Assembly (NCBI GenBank): GCA_964493945.1
Contig: CAZBQG010000259.1
Coordinates: 1-5,893, forward strand
DNA from: CAZBQG01 sp964493945
GTDB lineage: Bacteria > Pseudomonadota > Alphaproteobacteria > Rhodospirillales > UBA2165
DNA: 5,893 nt
Direction of reading: 5' to 3'
In this document: in pieces, positions 1 to 5,585 of the stretch
Numbering within the stretch: position 1 is the first letter of the stretch
How the letters are laid out: each line of letters opens with the position of its first letter
The notes under the pieces: generated by a model
Told to the model about the DNA's origin: nothing
What the model saw: the letters and a program-made list of their open reading frames with translations, nothing else
The model's database searches: none
Position numbers and translations under genes: made by a program

Positions 1-54
1 ATGCATTGCCGCTATTGTTATCTTCTATCTGAATTAATGAGTCCTGACCCTAGT

Positions 55-129
55 TGACTAGTTTTACTCCGCCCTGGTGGTGGATTTTTACTCCGGTCAG
101 TGGTGGATTATTGCTCCGGCGTTGGCACA
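55..129. mobile_element. Terminal repeat array of an IS21-family insertion sequence (end only)
   Basis: Three spaced copies of one motif are visible: a degenerate TTTTACTCCG at 62-71, TGGTGGATTTTTACTCCGG from 78, and TGGTGGATTATTGCTCCGG from 101. Their TACTCC/TGCTCC cores start at 65, 89 and 112, giving 24- and 23-base spacing, about two helical turns. The array ends in GGCGTTGGCA, close to the GGCGTTGACA terminus I know from IS21-family elements, where multiple terminal repeats bind the IstA transposase. The outer tip would be near 127-129, so the body of the element would lie to the left, outside the window. No istA or istB coding sequence is visible in bases 1-54. It may be a complete element continuing leftwards or a solo remnant. 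The family call is from memory of the motif, not a database match. Confidence 0.6.
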
Positions 130-145
130 GCGGCGATCAAACCTG

Positions 146-163
146 CTGTGATGCTCATCACAG
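146..163. promoter_or_regulatory. Perfect palindrome matching the CRP/FNR-family operator consensus
   Basis: CTGTGATG and CATCACAG form a perfect 8-base inverted repeat separated by CT. Within it, TGTGA-N6-TCACA (147-162) is an exact match to the core of the cAMP receptor protein (CRP) consensus. A possible weak promoter follows, CGGACA at 180-185 and TAGAAT at 203-208 with 17 bases between. If that promoter is real, the start would be near 215 and the palindrome centre (154.5) would sit about 60 bases upstream, close to a class I activator position. The match is seen directly; the regulator and its target (the Sel1-repeat gene) are inferred. It could also be a chance hairpin or an operator for another dimeric regulator. 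Confidence 0.4.
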
Positions 164-179
164 GCAAAAATCTGCCGGG

Positions 180-208
180 CGGACAGACTGCAACCGCTTG
201 TTTAGAAT
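180..208 (+). promoter_or_regulatory. Possible sigma-70-type promoter for the Sel1-repeat gene
   Basis: CGGACA (4 of 6 matches to TTGACA) and TAGAAT (5 of 6 to TATAAT) are separated by 17 bases. The pair lies downstream of the CRP-like palindrome and about 95 bases upstream of the Sel1 start codon. Hexamers this degenerate arise by chance, so support comes mainly from the spacing relative to the palindrome. Confidence 0.22.
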
Positions 209-304
209 GGGTTGAGCCGAACGCTGTTTTTGGGCACAATCCAAAGGCTGCCCATCGCACTGGGCCGCAAAGTGTTCCCGGGCAAGAAAAGGGAGTGTGA
301 AGCC

Positions 305-1306
305 ATGAAACGAAGTTCCGTTTTCGTCAGTTTTGTATTATTTCTTTTCCTGCTCACCGGCATGCCGGTCCTCGGGCAAAGTTATAAGAAGGGGCTGGAC
401 GCGGCGAAGAGGCAGGATTACACCAGCGCCATGTCGATCCTCAGACCGCTCGCCGAACAGGGGCATTCCGGCGCCCAATATCATGTGGGTCTTTTTTTCC
501 ACCAGGGCCGGGGCGTCCCGGCCAGTTTCAAGGCGGCAATCCACTGGTACCGGCTGGCGGCGAAACAGCAAAATGCCAAGGCCCAGAACAATATCGCCAC
601 CATGTACAAAAAGGGCCAGGGCGTAAAACGGAGCCTGGTCGAAGCGGCCCGCTGGTACCGTATGGCGGCACCCCATAACGACATGGCCAAAAACCAGCTT
701 GGCGTCATGCACCGTTATGGGCTGGGCAATCAGAAAAAAAGCAACGCCACGGCTTTTCGCCTGTTCAGTGAAGCGGCCGCAAACGGCCATGCCAAATCGA
801 TCTATGATCTGGGTGCCCTTCACGCAAAAGGAAGAGGCACCAAGAAGAATTTGGCCAAGGCCGTCAGCCTTTTCCGCAAGGCTGCAGACCTCAAATACAC
901 CCGCGCCCAGTACCGCATGGGGATCGCCCATGAGAAGGGCCGGGGGGTGGAGAAGGATTACAAAGAAGCGGTCCGTTGGTACAAGATCGCGGCGGAGAGA
1001 AAATACCGCGGCGCCATGTATGCCCTGGCCCGCATGTTTCAACGGGGCCGGGGTACGAAAAAAAATTATTCCAAAGCAATCCAGTGGTTCCGTCTGGCCA
1101 ACCAGCTTAAGCACCCCAGTGCCCCCTATCAGATCGCCCGCATGTATGAGGCGGGCCAAGGGGTTCTCAAGGACCGGGCGCAGGCCATCCGCTGGTATCG
1201 CCTGGCCTTGCAACGCAGAAAAAATCCGGATGCCAGAAGGCGCCTGAGTGCCCTGACCGGAGGGGCCGAAGGGCAAAAACCGAAACGCTCGCGGCGCACC
1301 AATTAG
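305..1306 (+). CDS. Secreted Sel1-repeat (SLR) protein, 333 residues
   Basis: This gene encodes an exported alpha-helical solenoid protein. Residues 1-25 form a signal peptide: MKR, a hydrophobic core, and a likely cleavage after VLG. After a short TPR-like lead-in (about 26-54) come seven Sel1 repeats, each exactly 36 residues (55-90, 91-126, 127-162, 163-198, 199-234, 235-270, 271-306), with the typical A-x-x-x-L-G/A-x-M-Y-x-x-G-x-G-V and A-x-x-W-Y-R-x-A-A pattern. The third repeat is the most degenerate. The tail after 307 is basic (KPKRSRRTN). The frame is open from 212, but I choose ATG 305 because it begins the signal peptide and has AAGGGAG at 289-295, nine bases upstream. Sel1 proteins act as periplasmic or surface scaffolds for protein-protein contacts; the specific partner is unknown. 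A truncated TPR gene follows after 65 bases on the same strand. Confidence 0.9.
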   Translation: MKRSSVFVSFVLFLFLLTGMPVLGQSYKKGLDAAKRQDYTSAMSILRPLAEQGHSGAQYHVGLFFHQGRGVPASFKAAIHWYRLAAKQQNAKAQNNIATMYKKGQGVKRSLVEAARWYRMAAPHNDMAKNQLGVMHRYGLGNQKKSNATAFRLFSEAAANGHAKSIYDLGALHAKGRGTKKNLAKAVSLFRKAADLKYTRAQYRMGIAHEKGRGVEKDYKEAVRWYKIAAERKYRGAMYALARMFQRGRGTKKNYSKAIQWFRLANQLKHPSAPYQIARMYEAGQGVLKDRAQAIRWYRLALQRRKNPDARRRLSALTGGAEGQKPKRSRRTN

Positions 1307-1371
1307 GCTGGCTGCCAAAAGAGGCTGCGGTTGGCCGAGGCGTTAATCGGCAAATGGGAAAACTGTAACCA

Positions 1372-1697
1372 ATGCCCCGGATCAATTTTTTTTGGCTGCT
1401 GACCTGTCTGCTGGTTTCGCTGATATGGGCTGGGGTAGCTCCTGCCCAATCTGACCCGTGGCAGCACCATATGCGGGCGAGCAAGGCAGCCTATAAAATG
1501 GCAATCACGGCCAAGCGGTCAAGGAGGCAAAAGCGGGCCTCGGTGTGGCCCGGAAAACCGGGCGGAATTCACGGATTGGCGCCAGCCTCAACGCAATGGG
1601 TCTGTCTTATTACAAATCAGGGCGCCATGAGGATGCCGGGCCCGTCTTCAAACGGACCATCGAAGTCCGGGGAAAAATTTATGGCAAATCCCATCTC
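1372..1697 (+). pseudogene. Frameshifted, 3'-truncated gene for a secreted TPR protein
   Basis: ATG 1372 opens a signal peptide (about residues 1-25: hydrophobic LLTCLLVSLIW core, cleavage probably after VAPA), then helical residues to AYKM at 1500. From there the original frame gives arginine-rich non-TPR sequence. Stepping back one base at 1500 restores GNHGQAVKEAKAGL and then a clear tetratricopeptide repeat (ASLNAMGLSYYKSGRHEDA, then FKRTIEVRGKIYGKSHL). The simplest reading is loss of one G from ATGGGC at 1498-1502. TPR homology stops at KSHL, codons 1686-1697, where such proteins normally run on with a proline and further repeats. Beyond it the frame is only the complement of the dehydrogenase gene. 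About 109 residues remain of what is normally a much longer protein. No strong Shine-Dalgarno site precedes the start. The frameshift could be a sequencing error, but the missing 3' end could not. Confidence 0.7.
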
Positions 1698-2572
1698 GTA
1701 ATTTTCCACTTCTACATATCCCAGATGAGGGGTGAGGACCGTGTTTTCCATACTGCGCAAAGGGTGATCGGTGGGCAAGGGCTCGATATCAAAAACATCC
1801 AGGCCGACGCCGCCAATGGCTTTCGCACCCAATGCATTGACCAGCGCATCTTCATCAACGATGGGCCCCCGCGAGGTATTGATCAGAAAAGCGCTTTTCT
1901 TCATGCGGGCCAGATCGGCGGCAGTGATCAGGCCCCGGCTGCGGTCACTCAGCGGCATATGGATGGTGATGAAATCGGACTTGGCGAACGGGTCCTCCCG
2001 GCTGGCCAGGGCCGCCCCATGTTCGGCGGCCCTCTCTTGCGTCAAGTTGGGGCTCCAGGCGATGATTTTCTTGCCAAAAGCCTGTCCCACCTTGGCCACG
2101 GGCACCCCCAGCCGGCCCAGCCCGACGATGCCCAGCACCTTACCCGGCAAGCCATGGCCCACGGTTTGTTGCCATTTTCCTTCGCGCACACCCTTGTCTT
2201 CCAACGGGATATTGCGGGCCAGGGCGAGGATCAGGCCCAGGTCAGTTCCGGCGTCGAGTTACCCCTCATGGGTGTGCCGCTGACCACCACGCCGCACTCT
2301 TTGGCCGCCCCCACATCGATGGACAGATTGCGGTTCTCGGCGGTGATCAGAAGCTCCAATTTGGGCAGCTGTTCCAGCAGGCCCCACATGAAAGGCGTGC
2401 GTTCCCGGTTGACCATCACCACATCGAAATCCGCCAACCGTTCGGCGAGGGCGTCATCGTCCGCCAGGTGATTGTCGAAAGTGGTCAATTCCGTCCCGGC
2501 GGGCAAGCTGCCCCAATCGCCCATCTCCAGGGCGACATTCTGGTAATCATCCAGAATGGCGACGCGGGTCAT
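1617..2572 (-). pseudogene. D-2-hydroxyacid dehydrogenase (phosphoglycerate dehydrogenase-like), frameshifted and C-terminally truncated
   Basis: The family performs NAD(P)-dependent, reversible oxidation of D-2-hydroxyacids to 2-oxoacids. ATG 2572 starts MTRVAILDDYQNVAL, typical of the PGDH-like group. The first frame stops at TGA 2231 after TPELTWA. Adding one C to GGCCTGATC there restores TPELTWALILALARNIPL and the rest of the enzyme. In the joined protein I see the Rossmann GLGRLG (G151, G153, G156) and the catalytic triad R235 (INTSRG), E264 (FDIEP) and H283 (TPHLGY). Homology ends after ENYE (residue 293, base 1695). The normal last 25 or so residues, which complete the substrate-binding domain, are replaced by about 25 residues read antisense through the TPR gene, to a TGA at 1617. 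The start overlaps the decarboxylase stop by ATGA, so translation was coupled. The intact catalytic residues suggest recent damage or a sequencing error for the frameshift. Confidence 0.8.
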
Positions 2573-4083
2573 TCGATTTTCTCCTCAAACTCGGCATCTT
2601 CGAAGACGGAAATGCGGGGCGGCTTGCCCTCCAGCCCCAATTCGTCCCACCTGGACAAAACGTTATCGTAGCTGGCCTTGGACAGGCGTGTGCGGGACGA
2701 GAAGCTGTCGATATATTTATATTCCATGCAGGCATTGATCAGGCATTTGGACCCCCAGGGGCGTTCTTCCGGCGGATTGCGGCTGGGATCCAGATATGTG
2801 CTCCAGGTTTCGCGCAAAATATCGATGGATTCGGACGGGCGCGAGCGGGTGGCCATGGCCCACAACACTTCATGGGCGTTGGACGGGTCCACGTCATGAT
2901 CCACCACGATGACATATTTTCCGAAATAGGCCCCGCCCATGCATTGGGCGGCCAGCGCCATGGTCTGGGGCGCATGGCCCGCATATTGCTGTTTGATAGA
3001 GACCACGGTGATGCCCCAGCCGGCGGCTTCGGGGATGGACCACACACCCTGGATGCCGGGAACGCCCAGCTTGTCCAGATCGTTCCACACCTTGGAGGCC
3101 CTGAGCAGCGCCCAAAAGAGCCCCGCTTCGTTGGAAGCACCATCGGCCATCAGGGCGCAAGTCAGGGTCGGATTATCCCGGTAGCGCACCTTTTCAATGC
3201 GCATATAGGGGGTTTCTGAACCGGGCCTGCCGTAATAGCCGGTGAATTCGCCAAAGGGCCCTTCGGCGAAGGTCTCGTCGGGATAGCAGTGCCCCTCCAG
3301 GATGATTTCGGCGCCGGCCGGCAAGGGCAGGCCGGTGACATCGCTGGTGAAGGTCTCCATGGGCTCACCCTTGATGCCGCCGTAATATTCAAACTCGGAT
3401 TCCGTTTTGGGGAACGACGTGGCGGCGACCACAAATAACAAAGGATCGATCCCATAGCAGGCCGCGACGGGCATAGGTTTGCCCATCTTCCACCATTTAT
3501 CCCGATCGAGCGTGGCGTCCTTGCCGGGCGAGGTATAAAGCCCAATCTCATTGGCGCTTTTGATCATCTGGCGGTAGGTACCGATATTGATCCGTTTGCT
3601 TTCCGGGTCCTGGGTAATGATCGCATCCCCCGTACCCAGATATTTGCCGCCGTCCAGGGGCCACATACGGGGTGCGGGGAATTTGCGGATATCGATATCA
3701 TCGCCGGTCTCAATATTCTGGTTGACCAGAGCGCCTGCCGCATCCACCTCCTTGGGATCCTTTTTCAGCTCCATCTTTTCCTTTAGAATCTGCACCGCAT
3801 CCAGCGGGTGATCCACCGGATCCTCGCCGATGGCCAGGCAAAAACGGTCCAGATTGCAGCCGATCATGTTGAACAGAGCGCGCTGCCCGGGATGGTCTTT
3901 GATATTTTCAAACAGCAAGGCCGGACTTTCAGGATTGCGCCCCACCAGATAGGAAACGGTGGAAGTTTCAAGGTCCTGATCGACCTCGGCCGTTATCCGC
4001 TTGAGCATGCCCATGGCTTCGGCCTTTTCCAGCCAAAGGTCCAGATCGCTTTGATTCATGAGCAAAGGCGTTTCGTTAGCCAT
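2569..4083 (-). CDS. UbiD-family decarboxylase (prenylated-FMN dependent)
   Basis: At 504 residues the protein is full length for the UbiD family, which (de)carboxylates aromatic or alpha,beta-unsaturated acids in the cytoplasm using prenylated FMN made by a UbiX partner (none in this window). The N166-x4-R171 motif (INIGTYR) supplies a metal/cofactor ligand and the catalytic arginine. The AEGPFGEFTGYYG stretch supplies E274 and E279, completing the E-R-E catalytic set. E240 (GIKGEP) fits the second metal ligand, and VVDHDVDP (394-400) is the conserved C-terminal acidic segment. The position where Fdc1-type enzymes carry a metal-binding His reads SPGKDA (185-190). AAGGGGAG lies six bases before ATG 4083. 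It resembles catabolic members acting on hydroxybenzoates or other aromatic acids more than E. coli UbiD, but the substrate is unknown. It follows the cupin gene by 41 bases and overlaps the dehydrogenase start. Confidence 0.9.
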   Translation of the reverse strand: MANETPLLMNQSDLDLWLEKAEAMGMLKRITAEVDQDLETSTVSYLVGRNPESPALLFENIKDHPGQRALFNMIGCNLDRFCLAIGEDPVDHPLDAVQILKEKMELKKDPKEVDAAGALVNQNIETGDDIDIRKFPAPRMWPLDGGKYLGTGDAIITQDPESKRINIGTYRQMIKSANEIGLYTSPGKDATLDRDKWWKMGKPMPVAACYGIDPLLFVVAATSFPKTESEFEYYGGIKGEPMETFTSDVTGLPLPAGAEIILEGHCYPDETFAEGPFGEFTGYYGRPGSETPYMRIEKVRYRDNPTLTCALMADGASNEAGLFWALLRASKVWNDLDKLGVPGIQGVWSIPEAAGWGITVVSIKQQYAGHAPQTMALAAQCMGGAYFGKYVIVVDHDVDPSNAHEVLWAMATRSRPSESIDILRETWSTYLDPSRNPPEERPWGSKCLINACMEYKYIDSFSSRTRLSKASYDNVLSRWDELGLEGKPPRISVFEDAEFEEKIE

Positions 4084-4124
4084 CGGTTTCTCCCCTTAAT
4101 TTTCAGCTAAAGGCTGGGCAGGTC

Positions 4125-4478
4125 CTAATTGCGCCCGCGGGGCGGTACGCCAGGTCCTTTGGAAAAGAGGACAACCAGGCGGCTGTCGTCATTGGTGCGA
4201 AAACCGTGCTGAACACCTGCCGGCACGAAGACCATGTCGCGTTCCGACACGGGCTGTTCCTCGTGCTCGAACAGGATATGGCCGGTTCCTTCGATGATGT
4301 AGAAAATTTCGTCCTGCTTCGGATGCACATGGAGGACGGTATGCTGACCCGGTTCATAGCAGACCAATTCGTTGACGATTTTTTCCGATTGAAACAATTT
4401 TTTGCGGACGCGTTTTTCATCATTGAATTCGATCAGTTTCGATAGTTCTATTTTTTCGCGGGTCTCGTTCAGCGCCAT
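4125..4478 (-). CDS. Single-domain cupin protein, 117 residues
   Basis: This is a small cytoplasmic beta-barrel of the Cupin_2 type. Cupin motif 1 is G44-x5-H50-V-H52-x4-E57-x6-G64 (PGQHTVLHVHPKQDEIFYII). Motif 2 is DMVFVPAGVQHGFRTN with H91. The three His and one Glu metal ligands are therefore all present, so it probably binds a divalent metal. Such proteins may be enzymes (dioxygenase, isomerase or decarboxylase accessory) or small-molecule sensors, and the sequence alone does not decide. AAGGA lies eight bases before ATG 4478. It sits 24 bases after the dioxygenase and 41 before the decarboxylase, so it very likely acts in the same pathway. It is acidic to neutral, with no signal peptide or DNA-binding domain. 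Confidence 0.88.
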   Translation of the reverse strand: MALNETREKIELSKLIEFNDEKRVRKKLFQSEKIVNELVCYEPGQHTVLHVHPKQDEIFYIIEGTGHILFEHEEQPVSERDMVFVPAGVQHGFRTNDDSRLVVLFSKGPGVPPRGRN

Positions 4479-4502
4479 ATTTTGGTTCCTTGGTTTTTTG
4501 TA

Positions 4503-5558
4503 TCAGGCAATAAGTACGACCTTGTGGGCCGTTTCCGGCGACCAGATGCCGTTCAGATAATTTTCAACATAAGGTGAGCGGGGTCTGAAGTCAGGGGTGT
4601 GCATCCATAAGCGCCACAAATGGCGGCAGAGGTCCAGGTCCTGGAAATCTTCAAATCCGGTGCGCGAATGCAAAACGGCCTGATTGTTCAAAATGGGGAT
4701 GTCGCCGGGCTCCAGATGTGTGGTGAAGGTCAATTGGTTGCCCAGATCCTCGAGATAATTCAGGGCTTCCCATTGGGTGGCGGTGAGCGGCTCAACGCCC
4801 GGCAGCTTGTGTCCTTTTTCGATACTCTTATAGCCGGCCGCCACCGAAAGATAGCCGTCCACATAATTGAAGACGGGACTTTCGAACCAGGCCCCCTGCC
4901 CCGGCCCCTGTTCTCCGTGCAATGACCAGATGAAGGGCTCGGCCAGCACCTTGGCCAGATCGGGGCGGAGTTTGAGCATCTCATTATGGAGAGCGATGGA
5001 GCTGACCACCTTTGACCGCCCGCCCGATTTCGCCTGCTGAACACAAAGAAGGGCGAGCATGTCGCACTGATCGACATGGAAAAACAGCTCCGCATTGGTC
5101 TGATAAGCCCGGTGGTTGGGGTTTTCCAGATCCTTCCCCTTATCTGTCACATGGCCGATCATGTCGCCCTGGGGATTGTTGGATTGGGGGCGGCCCACAT
5201 GGTTTCCAATGCCCCAATAGGCGATGGCCAGATTAAGCCGGTCCCAATCATCCACGGGAAGCCCCCGGATCAGCACCACGCCCACACCATCTTTGAGGAT
5301 TTGTTTGGCCTGCTCGAAGCGCGAGGCGAAGGCACCCATATAGAAATCATCGGCCGTCATGCCCACCAGGGCACTGGCATCGTCGCCGATGCGTTCACGC
5401 ACCGATGCGGCCATGGCACCCAGATCAGAAATTTCCCGCGCGCTCAGTTCAAATATCCAATCCTGGCGGGCGGCCAGTTCCTCACCGGTCCAGCAGGCGG
5501 GATCAACCACCGGCTGGCCGGGCAATGCCGGTTCGCGCTCTAACATTTGGCCGTCCAT
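4503..5558 (-). CDS. TauD/TfdA-family Fe(II)/2-oxoglutarate-dependent dioxygenase
   Basis: At 351 residues this is slightly longer than classical TauD, with an added N-terminal stretch (about 1-65). The iron-binding facial triad is H161-V-D163 (FFHVDQCDMLALLC) and H297 (NNQAVLHSRTGF). R312 and R316 (CRHLWRLWM), 15 and 19 residues after the distal His, fit the 2-oxoglutarate-binding arginine and its partner. GVGVVLIRGLPVDD (91-104) is the usual N-terminal core strand. The family couples O2 and 2-oxoglutarate to hydroxylation, often causing release of a leaving group (sulfite, phenol, trimethylamine). The substrate is not predictable here. The subgroup with HVDQCD and QAKSGGRSKVVSS is distinct from taurine dioxygenase. 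AGGAGGGGG gives a strong ribosome binding site before ATG 5558. It follows the molybdoenzyme stop by 27 bases and precedes the cupin gene by 24. Confidence 0.9.
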   Translation of the reverse strand: MDGQMLEREPALPGQPVVDPACWTGEELAARQDWIFELSAREISDLGAMAASVRERIGDDASALVGMTADDFYMGAFASRFEQAKQILKDGVGVVLIRGLPVDDWDRLNLAIAYWGIGNHVGRPQSNNPQGDMIGHVTDKGKDLENPNHRAYQTNAELFFHVDQCDMLALLCVQQAKSGGRSKVVSSIALHNEMLKLRPDLAKVLAEPFIWSLHGEQGPGQGAWFESPVFNYVDGYLSVAAGYKSIEKGHKLPGVEPLTATQWEALNYLEDLGNQLTFTTHLEPGDIPILNNQAVLHSRTGFEDFQDLDLCRHLWRLWMHTPDFRPRSPYVENYLNGIWSPETAHKVVLIA

Positions 5559-5575
5559 CTTCCCCCTCCTTTTTT
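5559..5575 (-). promoter_or_regulatory. Strong ribosome binding site of the TauD-like gene
   Basis: Read on the minus strand, the sequence before ATG 5558 is AAAAAAAGGAGGGGGAAG, a near-perfect anti-16S match. This is the strongest Shine-Dalgarno site in the operon; the cupin and decarboxylase have weaker AAGGA and AAGGGGAG sites. It supports ATG 5558 as the true start. Confidence 0.6.
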
Positions 5576-5585
5576 TGCTTTCAGG

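Larger units (their letters stand above)
130..304. other. Non-coding leader between IS21-like end and Sel1 gene
   Basis: No convincing gene is present here. A short open frame at 100-300 starts inside the IS end and its translation has no recognisable domain. The stretch holds a perfect inverted repeat (146-163), a weak promoter-like pair of hexamers, and the ribosome binding site of the next gene. Together with bases 1-129 it makes up the 304 bases before the first real gene. Bases 1-54 show nothing recognisable apart from being the likely sub-terminal part of the IS element. Confidence 0.5.

Noticed and set aside
231..254. Inverted repeat TGGGCA/TGCCCA
   Set aside because: There are only six base pairs with a 12-base loop and no T-tract or known operator match; this is expected by chance.
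100..300. 66-codon open frame near the left edge
   Set aside because: It begins inside the IS terminal repeats, has no ribosome binding site, and its composition shows no recognisable domain.
338..1318. Long minus-strand open frame (326 codons) opposite the Sel1 gene
   Set aside because: It is the antisense shadow of the repeat-rich Sel1 gene. Its translation has no domain or plausible start context, while the + strand has a signal peptide and seven exact repeats.
1331..1353. Imperfect hairpin TTGGCCGA/TCGGCAA between the Sel1 and TPR genes
   Set aside because: The stem is short with a bulge and is not followed by a T-run, so it does not support a terminator.
1386..1393. Run of eight T within the TPR signal-peptide code, as a phase-variation tract
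   Set aside because: The frame is intact across it (AAT TTT TTT TGG). The actual frameshift lies over 100 bases downstream, so there is no evidence of slippage here.
1545..2471. Plus-strand open frame of 308 codons from the TPR region onward
   Set aside because: Only its first part, to about 1697, is real TPR sequence. The rest is the complement of the dehydrogenase gene and has no homology that I recognise.
4084..4124. Possible hairpin (CAGC/GCTG) between the cupin and UbiD genes
   Set aside because: A four-base stem is too weak to be a terminator or processing site.
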